Below are positions 8,437-18,557 of a stretch of DNA of 64,000 nucleotides, one piece after another. Position 1 is the stretch's first letter; each line of letters opens with the position of its first letter. A program made the translations under genes and the position numbers. The stretch lies in assembly GCF_023898315.1 (NCBI RefSeq), contig NC_064622.1, positions 78,502,387-78,566,386 of the forward strand, read 5' to 3'. Source of the DNA: Schistocerca nitens (lineage: Eukaryota; Arthropoda; Insecta; Orthoptera; Acrididae). Below the pieces are notes generated by a model that was not told where the DNA came from, did not search any database, and saw only the letters and a program-made list of their open reading frames with translations.

Positions 8437-9523
8437 ACGGCGTGTCTAATGGCTTGTAATCCCTACCTCTATGTAGCTGCTTGTTGGCCGCTATAGCTCA
8501 GTATGCAGCGGGCTCGATACATGATAACAGGAAAAATTTCATCTGGCGAGAAGAAAGTTTGCACTGATGATCACGATGAGCTGTTATTGTAACTACAAGC
8601 GTTCTGCGCCCCGTTTGTTGGTGGTTACCAGGATGGGGACAAACGTCCGCCCCTCAGTGACATTCGAGATGGGCAGGCTGTGTGTGCAAGCATCGGATTT
8701 CAGCCGCTGTCTTCTGCATACCCAACAACACAAACACAAACAGAACACTATAGCCCGCATGGAAACCTCAGCGCAGACGACTAGTGCTTGAAACCCATCG
8801 CTCACATGTTAGAATCGAAAGATGAGACGATGTGAGTGACGGCTTACGTCTTTCGCCGGTGAACAAATCTAATGGACTTCCCATCCAACATCAGAATCTA
8901 ATCAATCAATTAATTTCCTTCGACGTGGCTGTTTCATTTAAATATACACCTATAATATCTGTCGGCATTAATCGTTGTTTTGAAACAAGTTAATCGTCAA
9001 TCTCCAATTAACTCATTTGTATACACTCCTAAAATTTTGTGAATAAAGACACATAAAGTTACACACATCTCATATTAATTATGTACGAGTAATTTAGGTT
9101 ATTCATCATGATAGTGGTAAGCTGACATTAGGAACTGTACAGAAACTGTAACTAAAAATAAACTACTGTGAAACTGAAATTGCGATTGCGAAAGACGAGA
9201 AAAGGGAAGAGGATTAATTTAAGTATACCCACATCCGAAGAAGTAGAGGGAATGGGCTGATTTGGTTGCGCAGTTGATTAAGAAACGACAGTTTGTACCA
9301 AAGTCAGTATCACGGAAGTAACATCCTTTCAATGTAGAAGAATTTTGCGTTACCAATTAGGTCAGAGACAATTAGCCAAAATCTTCGAGGAGAGTATATG
9401 AAAATATTAAAATGTACACGGAGATCGTGAATGCTAGCCAACTGAAACGAAAAGAAACTTACATCTGAAGTAACATAAATCTGAGACACTTTGGAGATGA
9501 AAGTTTACATGGCTGACAAGGAA
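8437..9523. other. Unassigned stretch
   Basis: No coding sequence or recognised repeat that I can support. A weak tRNA-like string (tatagctcagtatgcagcgg, near 8491) lacks a matching B box. The rest is ordinary AT-rich sequence. Confidence 0.5.
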
Positions 9524-9535
9524 CCAATGTACGCA

Positions 9536-9752
9536 AAAAAAATGGTTCAAATGGCTCTGAGCACTATGGGACTCAACTGCTGTGGTCATAAGTCCCCTAG
9601 AACTTAGAACTACTTAAACCTAACTAACCTACGGACAGCACACAACACCCAGCCATCACGAGGCAGAGAAAATCCCTGACCCCGCCGGGAATCGAACCCG
9701 GGAACCCGGGCGTGGGAAGCGAGAACGCTACCGCACGACCACGAGATGCGGG
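9536..9752 (-). repeat. tRNA-Gly-headed SINE
   Basis: Complete copy, minus strand, with a short A run at its 3' end (9535-9541). Flanked by ccaatgtacgca at 9524-9535 and 9753-9764. The head at the right includes ccgggaatcgaacccggg and gtgggaagcgagaacgctac. Confidence 0.92.
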
Positions 9753-9764
9753 CCAATGTACGCA

Positions 9765-10247
9765 TTCTGAAAGAAGGATAGACGAAACGAGAAGTTAAAA
9801 CACTGAACAAAAGAACCGTGAAGCTATATAAAGAATATTTGAAGCGTCTCACGGACAACAGGTTGAAGAATTCCCCTGAAAATGTCCTACTTCGGTGATA
9901 TCTATTATAAAATAATATTCGGATCGTAAGGGGAGATGAAGAAGAGGATATTTTGTAGTGTACAGAGTGACAAAAATTTATTTACAGTTATGAATGAACT
10001 ATGTACTCTCCAAAGCTGTTCACAATGAATGAAAAATCCCACGGAATCACAAGGCAGTGCACCTTGCAGGTTTCTGTAATTCTCTTATCACAAAAAGATC
10101 AGTATTTGTACCTCTCCCCGGCTGATGAAATAATCTTATCAGCGTAATAATGTAGCCTTATTCACGTATGTAAAGAGACACCAAATAACTCGAAACTAAC
10201 GATCATACAATGAGCCAACTCTATCACCGACAGCCAAAGAAGTATAG
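9765..10247. other. Unassigned stretch; its right end is copied at 15147-15199
   Basis: No gene seen. The last 50-55 bp (10194-10247), just outside the MITE, also occur in inverted orientation at 15147-15199. Confidence 0.5.
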
Positions 10248-10249
10248 TA

Positions 10250-10743
10250 CATGGTGGTTTTAATTAAAGTGCATTTAGTTGCGGAGGTCTAGAGTGCGCT
10301 GTAATTAGGGTATGGCGGCGAAACTTGTAGACATTAATGCTTTTAATGACGAACAGATTTAGGCTGGAAAAAATTAGTTCCAATTTTGGCCACCAGGTGC
10401 AAATCTGGGGTTGTACAAGATCTCGTCGAAGTCTCCGGTGCTCATATTGAACAAACTCTGTAATAGGCGGTTAATAATCAACATTATGCCTTTCTCACTT
10501 GTTTCAACTTTTCTGCCCAAGCCCTGTTCCTAATCCATTACATATGGAAACATTTTTATACGTCTTTCTTGCATTCACAGTGCCAGATTTGCACCTGGAG
10601 GCCTAAATCGGATTTTTTTTTTTTCAGAGTAAATCGGTTGCGCATTAACGCAATAGAATATTTACCAAGTTCCGCTGCCATATGATAACTGCAGCCCATA
10701 ATGGGCCTTTGCGAGTAGCTGCACATTAATTATAACCACCCAG
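10250..10743. mobile_element. MITE with long terminal inverted repeats, TA target
   Basis: A 494-bp non-coding element flanked by TA (10248-10249 and 10744-10745). The left end catggtggttttaattaaag pairs with the complement of the right end, ctgggtggttataattaatg. Similarity between the arms extends inward about 160 bp, including exact 16-bp arms ccaggtgcaaatctgg (10393-10408) and its complement (10583-10598). TA target and TIR-only structure fit a Tc1/mariner-mobilised MITE. The spacer (10409-10582) has no frame of note. Confidence 0.8.
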
Positions 10744-10745
10744 TA

Positions 10746-12209
10746 TAAAAAGAGGTCATTGAAACAGACTGTCGAAAGATCGCGATCTTGATAATGAAAA
10801 GGACAAAGCGAAATTAGCACGAAGCGGTTTTATTCTTCCGAATATGAGCCTAGGGTAACACCATACTACCTTATTAGTGCATTAAAACGAGCGTCAATGT
10901 TCGTACCTTCTCTAACACATTGCATTTGTGAAGGAAACTAAGTGGCTATTTCGATATGAAGTTCCCATAGCTTTTACGATTGTAAAACTTCGAAGTATTT
11001 CAGTTGTATGGCACACTATCAGATTTCTGTAATCATTTAAAACTCTAGATACATGTGACATATTTCATGATGAGACAAATCTTTTTCAACAGCTGAGAGA
11101 CCCAAAAGCACAAAATTTCACGCAAATTTCTCGAATTTATCGAGCAGATGAGTCTGTTTCGCGTTTGTTCTATCCGGAGAAATCATTATAAAACAAGCGT
11201 CTCCAGGATGAGCAACACGCCTCAAACAAGCCAGGAAAACTTAGGAACCAATCTGTCGCTGGTTTACTCGTTTTGCATTCAACGTTCGGTGCTTACTTTT
11301 AACTGTATCGAATGAAATAAACCGTTCGTTAGCGTTGTTGATGCTTCCACGGTACGAAGCAGCGTACACTTAATAAACGGCAACAAGTGCCAGATACTGG
11401 AGTACCCGCGCAGAACTTATCGGTAGCAACAGAAAGGGTCGTGAAATTAAAAACAGTTTTCTCAGTACGCCATTCAGTTTATATTTTTCGGTAGTCTCAT
11501 GTTAAGAGTTGAAAGCATTCGCTCTCAGCAGAGAATCTGCAAAGCTGTTTAGATGTGGATGCAAATAAGCTCACCGGATAAAATGTTAGTCACCAGCTGA
11601 AAAGAGCACAATGGTCGCTTTGCAGCCCTGTAGATGTTGTAGGATTGATATCAGCCCATTTCGGGACAACAACTGAAGGGCCGATAAGAAGAAAAAAAAT
11701 TGGTTCTCAGTAGTCTACACTTGTAAAATTCTTGAATTTGGATTGTGTATTTCATAACATAAAATTTTAAACAAACAACAGGAAAAGCGGGACTACCATT
11801 CTCTTGCGAAAAACAGAACAAAGAAAGATACACACAGCTAGATTGTAACATCAAAATTGAGCGCAAATGTTCGAAACGTTAGAATAACAGACAAATTAAG
11901 TATCTACAAGAAATCACGCCTACTGAGAGGGGGGGGGGGGGAGGGAGTGGGGCCGAAAAGAAGCTATCAGAGCAATATCTCTAAAGACGGACTTAGCTTT
12001 CCACTCCACCAAAAGGGTTTACAGTAAAAGGTCACTGTCTCGAAATGCAGAAATTATCGTATTAACAAAGCAGTAATACTACCTGAACGCGTATGTGTTT
12101 CAGAAACAATAATTTCAGTATCAGGAAAGTAAAAGAAGAAACCATGAAAAAGGAAAGAAAGACATTAGCAAATATTTATCAAGGGTAGAAAAAGTGGCAC
12201 TGAAGTACC
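10746..12209. other. Unassigned stretch
   Basis: AT-rich, no supported gene. A 15-base G run lies at 11931-11945 (aggggggggggg) followed by gagggagtgggg. Confidence 0.5.
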
Positions 12210-12319
12210 TACAGAGGGTTTATAAATTAGTTGTGCAAACGTAACCTGTGAAAAAGGTAAATAAGTTCCAGGAATGTTTGATACAGCACTGGATGTAGCA
12301 TATCTTCACCTCTTATTTA

Positions 12320-12894
12320 CAAATGTTCAGCGTGGCTATCTTCTGTAATACGACAAATATTCCATCTGTAATCAGTTTCTTGCCAAATATTATGAAGCAA
12401 GCCTTGATGAATCGGTAGTCGCAGCTCGTCGACGTTAACCACTTACAGAGAAGTACACTGAGGTTAAATCAGGTGACCGAGGTGGCTAGGATATTGATCC
12501 ACCACGTCCATTCCAAGTCGGCACATCTTGCGATGATACGCGACAACTTCACGATGATAATGCGGTGGCGCGCCATCTTACTGGACAATAAATTCTGTGT
12601 CCATATTCTGTTGTAACTGATGCATTACATAATATTGAAGCACGTTCAGGTACAACATGCCAGCTACGGTTGACTCGGCAAAAAAGAAAGACTGTCGAAC
12701 TAGTTGAATTGCTCTGTCCTATTTGATACGCAGCCATTTTCGGTGAAACGCCTGTACCAATTAATAACAGTTTGTCTTTGAAGTGGCGGCTTGCAATATT
12801 TAGTCATGAATTGTCTCTGAAATGTGGGAGTCGATTTGGATCCATGAAACGGTAAACAACACTGTGCATTCTCTGCACCGTTATACGACTCCAT
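12320..12894 (-). pseudogene. mariner transposase, internally deleted
   Basis: The ATG at 12894 starts MESYNGAENAQ, followed by a helix-turn-helix (TFQRQFMTKYCKPPLQRQTV, then INWYRRFTENGCVSN), as in insect mariners of the DUF4817 type. After about 60 codons the sequence jumps directly to the catalytic core, FFFAESTVAGMLYLNVLQYY and DGAPPHYHREVV (second catalytic Asp in DGAPPH, preceded by an in-frame stop). A degraded C-terminus follows (IWQETDYRWNICRITEDSHA). The first catalytic region is deleted, and several stops follow DGAPPH. Confidence 0.75.
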
Positions 12895-12901
12895 GATGAC
12901 T

Positions 12902-13105
12902 ATGTAAGTCTGCAGGCTTTCGTGGCCGTTGTCCCTAAAGTTAAAATCTTCTAGTATGTTAGGGCGCGTCACTTAACCTTCTAAAATAATAGACGCTTCG
13001 ACCCCTCTGCTGGGGTCCTCATCAGGATTTTTCGGTGTCGAGACGTCGATTATTTTAGAAGGAAATATGACGCGGCCTGACATCCCAGAAGATTTTAACT
13101 TTAGT
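12902..13105. repeat. Foldback element with 12-bp target duplication
   Basis: Two arms of about 60 bp, 12936-12996 (taaagttaaaatcttctagt...) and 13041-13103 (...cccagaagattttaacttta), are inverted copies with a few mismatches. The loop contains the small palindrome gacccctctgctggggtc. The insert is flanked by tccatgatgact at 12890-12901 and 13106-13117. That duplication includes the start codon of the mariner transposase, so the insertion sits at the very start of the mariner gene. Confidence 0.75.
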
Positions 13106-13329
13106 TCCATGATGACTGTTGGAATAACTCATTCGCGCATGCCACCGAGCGGAATCGTCGAGAGCTAAGATTGTTGGGCGGGAACAAAACTTGACGATAT
13201 ACTGCATTCACTGCTGTATGAAACATTTTTGTAAGTTATTTACCCTTATCACGATTATAGTTAACTTTTGTATAATTAATTTGCAAACACCCTGTAAATA
13301 AGCAAATAAAAATCAGAGACGATATTAGT

Positions 13330-13545
13330 TCAAATGGTTCAAATGGCTCTGAGCACTATGGGAATTAACATCTATGGTCATCAGTCTCTTAGAACTTAGA
13401 AATACTTAAACCTAACTAACCTAAGGACATCACACAACACCCAGCCATCACGAGGCAGAGAAAATCCCTGACACCGCCGGGAATCGAACCCGGGAGCCCG
13501 GGCGTGGGAAGCGAGAACGCTACCGCACGACCACGAGATGCGGGC
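13330..13545 (-). repeat. tRNA-Gly-headed SINE
   Basis: Complete copy, minus strand, flanked by gacgatattagt at 13318-13329 and 13546-13557. The head contains ccgggaatcgaacccggg. Confidence 0.92.
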
Positions 13546-13557
13546 GACGATATTAGT

Positions 13558-13915
13558 GAAAGAATGCCAATACATCGTGCGGGCATACAATGAATGAGTC
13601 CTGGCAGACTGGCAAGAAAAACTGTATAGTTTAAAAAAAAATTAAAGGTAAATCCCAATCTCTCAGAACAGTGTATGAAGACGTAGAAGAAATAAACAAG
13701 AAATTGAAGACAAAGTGGCAAGTTTCACAGGGCAAAAAAAATCGTGAAGGCAGGGCACTAAATGGATAACAAACGAGAAGGAAGAAACTAGTGTTCAGGA
13801 CGAGCAGCAGAGAAATCGTAAGACTTACTTAGCCGCTTTTTTTATTTTTATTTATTGATTCATTTAGCAAGATTATACCGCCTCTTAGTCTGTCCAAACA
13901 TTCTACAGATTTTAC
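13558..13915. other. Unassigned AT-rich stretch
   Basis: No gene seen. The T-rich tract at 13838-13856 (tttttttatttttatttatt) lies just before RTE copy B. Confidence 0.45.
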
Positions 13916-14569
13916 ATTATGTTAATAACGACACACATGAATATCAAGAACTCAGATGGAAACCCAGTTCTATGCAAAGAGGAGAAAGCAGAAAGGTGGA
14001 AGGAGTATATAGAGGGTCTATACAAGGGCGATATACTTGAGGACAATATTATGGAAATGAAAAAGGATGTAGATGCAGATGAAATGGGAGATATGATCCT
14101 GCGTGAAGAGTTTGACAGAGCACTGAAAGACCTAAGTCGGGAGTAGACAACATTAGAACTACTGACGGCTTTTGGAGAGCCAGTCCTGACGAATCTCTAC
14201 CATCTGGTGAGCAAGATGTATGAGACAGGCGAAATACCCTCAGACGTCAAGAAGAATATATTAATTCCAATCCCAAAGAAAGCAGGTGTTGACAGATGTG
14301 AAAATTACCGAACTATCAGTTTAAAAAGTCACGGCTGCAAAATACTAACGCGAATTCTTTACTGACGAATAGAAAAACTGGTAGAAGCGGACCTTGGGGA
14401 AGATCAGTTTGGATTCCGTAGAAATGTTGGAACACGTGAGGCAATACTAACCTTACGACTTATCTTAGAAGAAAGATTAAGAAAAAGCAAACCGACGTTT
14501 CTAGCATTTGTAGACTTAGAGAAAGCTTTTGACAATGTTAACTGGAATACTCTCTTTCAAATTCTGAAG

Positions 14570-14919
14570 GTGGCAGGGGTAAAATACAGTGAGCGAAAGG
14601 CTATTTACAATTTGTACAGAAACCAGATGGCAATTATAAGAGTCGAGGGGCATGAAAGGGAAGCAGTGGTAGGGAAAGGAGTGAGACAGGGTTGTAGCCT
14701 CTCCCCGATGTTATTCAATCTGTATGTTGAGCAAGCAGTAAAGGAAACAAAAGAAAAATTCGGAGTAGGTATTAAAATTCATGAAGAAGAAGTAAAAACT
14801 TTGAGGTTCGCCGATGACATTGTAATTCTGTCAGAGACAGCAAAGGACTTGGAAGAGCAATTGAACGGAATGGACAGTGTCTTGAAAGGAGGATATAAGA
14901 TGAACATCAACAAAAGCAA
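14570..14919 (+). pseudogene. RTE reverse transcriptase fragment (copy B)
   Basis: Longest open part of copy B, covering reverse transcriptase motifs from the region after the first catalytic Asp (AGVKYSERKAIYNLYRNQ) through RQGCSLSPMLFNLYVEQAV to the catalytic FADD box and GGYKMNINKSKT. The true frame ends at the patch breakpoint near 14920; residues read beyond it are non-homologous. Confidence 0.8.
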
Positions 14920-15376
14920 AACCGCCTATTACAGAGTTTGTTCAATATGAGCACCGGAGACTTCGACGAGATCTTGTATAACCCCAGATTTGCACCTGGT
15001 GGCCAAAATTGGAACTAATTTTTTTCCAGCCTAAATCTGTTCGTCATTAAAAGCATTCATGTCTACAAGTTTCGCCGCCATACCCTAATTACAGCCCACT
15101 CTAGACCTACGCAACTAACTGCACTTTAATTAAAACCACCATGTACTATACTTCTTTGGCTGTCGGTGATAGAGTTGGCTCATTGTATGATCATTAGTTA
15201 ATAATCGACATTATGCCTTTCTCACTTGTTTAAACTTTTCTGCCCAAGCCCTGTTCCTAATCCATTACATATGGACACATTTTTATACGTCTTTCTTGCA
15301 TTCACAGTGCCAGATTTGCACCTGGAGGCCTAAATCGGATTTTTTTTTTTTTTCAGAGTAAATCGGTTGCGCATTG
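14920..15376. other. Two-part templated patch copied from 10194-10646
   Basis: Positions 14920-15199 are an inverted copy of 10194-10472, and 15198-15376 are a direct copy of 10471-10646. The two source pieces are contiguous at the origin. I counted about 8 differences over the inverted 275 bp and 3-4 plus an indel over the direct 175 bp. The copy includes 50-55 bp that lie outside the MITE. The edges show 2-3 base overlaps with RTE sequence (aac at left, att at right). It replaces RTE sequence equivalent to 16392-16783. Confidence 0.85.
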
Positions 15377-15660
15377 GGGAGAAGAGGAGTTTGTGGCACA
15401 ACTTGACTAGAAGAAGGGATCGGTTGGCAGGACATGTTCTGAGGCATCAAGGGATCACCAATTTAGTATTGGAGGGCAGCGTGGAGGGTAAAAATCGTAG
15501 AGGGAGACCAAGAGATGAATACACTAAGCAGATTCAGAAAGATGTAGGTTGCAGTAGTTACTGGGAGATGAAGAAGCTTGCACAGGATAGAGTAGCATGG
15601 AGAGCTGCATCAAACCAGTCTCAGGACTGAAGACCACAACAACAACAACAACAACAACAA

Positions 15661-15832
15661 CGCGCTAGATGCCCGTCTTCAGTGGTATACTCACAGTTAT
15701 TCTGTTGATACTCGTGGCTCGAGTAGTCGGTGAGTGTTTCTCTTGAACAAGATGTGTAAGCCGTTGAAATCAACATGCCGCCCTCTATCGATCCGGCACT
15801 TCGGATACAAGGTGCTGTCAAAACTATTGCTC
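15661..15832. other. Unassigned spacer between RTE copy B and a SINE
   Basis: Follows the (CAA)n tail of copy B. No similarity recognised. Confidence 0.4.
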
Positions 15833-16030
15833 AAGATGGTTCAAATGGCTCTGAGCACTATGGGACTTAACATCTGTGGTCATCAGTCGCCCAGAACTTA
15901 GCACTAATTAAACGTAACTAACCTAAGGACATCACACACATCCATGCCCGAGGCAGGATTCGAACCTGCGACCGTAGCAGTCGCCCGGTTCCGGACTGAG
16001 CGCCTTAACCGCGAGACCACCGCGGCCGGC
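15833..16030 (-). repeat. SINE, Leu/Ser-type head
   Basis: Complete minus-strand copy, head at right ending ccgcggccggc. No target duplication is visible. Its right edge coincides with the 5' truncation point of RTE copy C, so either the SINE inserted at that edge or a rearrangement joined the two. Confidence 0.9.
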
Positions 16031-17066
16031 AATTCTGAAGGTGGAAGGGGTAAAATACAGGGAGCGAAAGGCTATTTATAATTTGTACAGAAACCAGAAG
16101 GCAGTTATAAGAGTCGAGGGACATGAAAGGGAAGCAGTGGTTGGGAAGGGAGTGAGACAGGGTTGTAGCCTATTCCCGACGTTATTCAATCTGTATATTG
16201 AGCAAGCAGTAAAGGAAACAAAAGAAAAATTCGGAGTAAGTATTAAAATCGATGGAGAAGAAATAAAAACTTTGAGGCTCACCGATGACATTGTAATTCT
16301 GACAGAGACAGCAAAGGACCTAGAAGACCAATTGAATGGAATGGACAGTGTCTTGAAAGGAGGGTATCAGATGAACATCAACAAAAGCAAAACGAGGATG
16401 ACGGAATGTATTCGAATTAAGTCGGGTGATGCTGAGGGAATTAGATTAGGAAATGAGACACTTAAAGTAGTAAAGGAGTTTTGCTATTTGGGGAGCAAAA
16501 TAACTGATGATGGTTGAAGTAGAGAGGATATAAAATGTAGACTGGCAATGGCAAGGAAAGCGTTTCTGAAGAAGAGAAATGTTAACATCGAGTATAGATT
16601 TAAGTGTTAGGAAGTCGTTTCTGAAATTATTTTTATGGAGTGTAGCCATGCATGGAAGTGAAACATGGACGATAAATAGTTTGGACAAGAAGAGAATAGA
16701 AGCTTTCGAAATGTGGTGCTACAGAACAATGCTGAAGATTAGATGGGTAGATCACATAACTAACGAGGAGGTATTGAATAGAATTGGGGAGAAGAAGAGT
16801 TTGTGGCACAACTTGACTAGAAGAAGGGATCGGTTGGTAGGACATGTTCTGAGGCATCAAGGGGTCACGAATTTAGTATTGGAGGGCAGCGTGGAGGGTA
16901 AAAATCGTAGAGGGAGACCAAGAGATGAATACACCAAGCAGATTCAGAAGGATGTAGGTTGCAGTAGTTACTGTGAGATGAAGAAGCTTGCACAGGATAG
17001 AGTAGCATGTAGAGCTGTATCAAACCAGTCTCTGGACTAAAGACCACAACAACAACAACAACAATA
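16031..17066 (+). mobile_element. RTE-like retrotransposon copy C, 5'-truncated
   Basis: Starts within the reverse transcriptase (attctgaaggtggaaggggt) and runs to a (CAA)n tail at 17045-17066. First frame (16041-16517): EGVKYRERKAIYNLYRNQKA, RQGCSLFPTLFNLYIEQAV, then LTDDIVIL where copies A and B have FADDIVIL, so the catalytic box is altered. A TGA at 16515 interrupts DDGRSRED, most simply CGA to TGA. The C-terminal half continues in another frame (16579-17040): SVRKSFLKLFLWSVAMHGSE, KKRIEAFEMWCYR, EYTKQIQKDVGCSSY. Non-functional. Confidence 0.88.
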
Positions 17067-17269
17067 ACGACACGCATCCTATAAAAAGATTTACATATAA
17101 TAAAAGCAACAGCTCTGTACAGCTGTTGCATAAATAATGGAAAATAGTTCGTAGCTATATTAGGAAAAGAAGCACAGTTTATATCTGTGACGAAAGAAGA
17201 AGAGGTAAAATTTGTGCTGAGAAAGTAATTAAAATGTATTCGCAAGTGACCAGTCTTGCACGAGAAGGA
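17067..17269. other. Unassigned AT-rich spacer
   Basis: No feature recognised between RTE copy C and the GC-richer block that follows. Confidence 0.4.
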
Positions 17270-18065
17270 TCACTGAATTCCTATCACGGGTGCGGCAAAC
17301 GGGCCGGTCTCTCTGCTGCGACAATCGCAGCGTGGGAGAGGAAGCCAAGTGAACGTCACATGTCGTTTATCCATAACATTTACACGCCGTCGGTTGCAGC
17401 CTTCGCCGTCTGTTTACATGTCCCGATGCGTCCGGTGGACGCAACTGTCCAATCACAGTCGCAAATGGCTTCTTCTCGTGGGCAAAAGAAAAAAAAAAAA
17501 AGGCGGTGTCCTCGCGCCGGCTGCCAGGAACAGTCCAAACAGCCAGCGGTAAGTGCGGCCGCAGTTGGCAGCGCCCCTTCTTCCCCCACTCAGCGCGCGT
17601 CAGTCATTACTCCGGTGTAACAACCAAACGGAGCCGACCGCGCAAGAACTGTTATTTGTGTAATCCTCCCTGCCGGCCGGCGACTTCTGAATGACTCCGT
17701 CCTTCCTTCCTTTTATTATTATAATTTTTTTCTTTAGGTTCGTCTGATTCGGGAAGGCTAATGGAATTACTTTGCTGTGTTCAGATGTGGCACGGGCACA
17801 GGGAAGAAAATTATGTACGAGTTTCTCCCACAACTTCAAACACGAGCGGGGCAACGGGAGAGGAAGGAGTAAAAAAAAGAATGGGAAAACGACTAAAAGG
17901 AAGGAGTAGGACGCCTGGCCCGTCCCATCCCGAGCAGGTGTATTTGTTTCCTGCGGACGCAGCACTAATTTCGCCGGGCGCTCTGTCGGCGAGTAGACGG
18001 CGCCGGCACATCTGCCACGGCGCCATTCTTGCCGCGTTACTCGGCGGCGTGTAAACCTGTGGCAA
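17270..18065. other. GC-rich block, possible promoter or first-exon region
   Basis: CpG-rich sequence between AT-rich repeats, with a CCAAT sequence at 17449 (gtccaatcac). It contains a candidate short exon, ATG at 17465 (MASSRGQKKKKKRRCPRAGC) to a consensus donor GTAAGT at 17549, read on the plus strand. The encoded peptide is not recognised and is low complexity because of a 13-base A run, so this is only a hint. No retroelement similarity was noticed here. Confidence 0.3.
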
Positions 18066-18419
18066 GTGCTCCGTAGTTCATACTCGTGTATTAGTGAGCA
18101 GTAGTAAAGTGTTCCACATAGGGAACAGGCCGCCTATTGCTACCGAATCATGACACCGACTTTCTCTGATTTTTAATCGGAACACACACTTTTTTCGGTG
18201 GCACTGGAACGAGTTTTCGAATAGGACTTGAACGACCCGTCGTGTGTAGTACCTGATCAAATCACAACGACATGCCGCCGCGAGGGAGATGGTCGGACAA
18301 ACTTCCTCCATACGTACTAAATGCAAGCAAACACGTAGCGACTGAAGGCCATCACTCCGTGCCTTACCGTTGTTACTATCAGGCAACTTCATCGTGAAGC
18401 TGCTCAGACTTTCGGTATG
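18066..18419. other. Unassigned stretch before the Tc1-I nest
   Basis: No supported gene. It forms the left flank of the Tc1-I element. Confidence 0.4.
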
Positions 18420-18557
18420 TACAGGGCTTGGACAAAAACATGGATACACAAAACTCAACACATTGCCTATGCGATGTAGGAACCCAGATGGCGTTCACAA
18501 CAGCTGCCGGTTGTCTCGGAATGTATAAATACAGGTGTTGTATGGTTTTTAAGTTAA

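Larger units (their letters stand above)
12212..13294 (-). mobile_element. mariner-like element relic with a foldback insertion
   Basis: Flanked by TA at 12210-12211 and 13295-13296. The left end cagagggtttataaattagt and the complement of the right end, cagggtgtttgcaaattaat, are imperfect inverted repeats; similarity continues for about 60 bp (both reach ggtaaataa). Inside is a damaged transposase on the minus strand. Without the 204-bp foldback the element is about 880 bp against about 1.3 kb for complete mariners, so it is internally deleted. Confidence 0.8.
13918..15651 (+). mobile_element. RTE-like non-LTR retrotransposon copy B, with internal replacement
   Basis: Plus-strand copy of the family at 6199-7273, extending further 5' to include most of the reverse transcriptase. 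Readable motifs are CENYRTISLKSHGCKILTRI-like sequence (about 14300), EDQFGFRRNVGTREAI (14400), AFVDLEKAFDNVNW (14505), VRQGCSLSPMLFNLY (14684) and RFADDIVILSETAKD (14804). The 3' end (15377-15630) ends in (CAA)n at 15637-15660. Frameshifts and stops (e.g. 14143, 14364) break the gene. About 390 bp present in copy C are replaced by foreign sequence (14920-15376). Confidence 0.88.

Noticed and set aside
8491-8520. tRNA-like fragment tatagctcagtatgcagcgg
   Set aside because: A-box resemblance only; no B box or cloverleaf nearby.
17234-17620. 128-codon frame in the GC-rich block
   Set aside because: Composition is irregular, it depends on a 13-base A run, and no homology is recognised. Only the short ATG-to-donor segment was kept as a hint.
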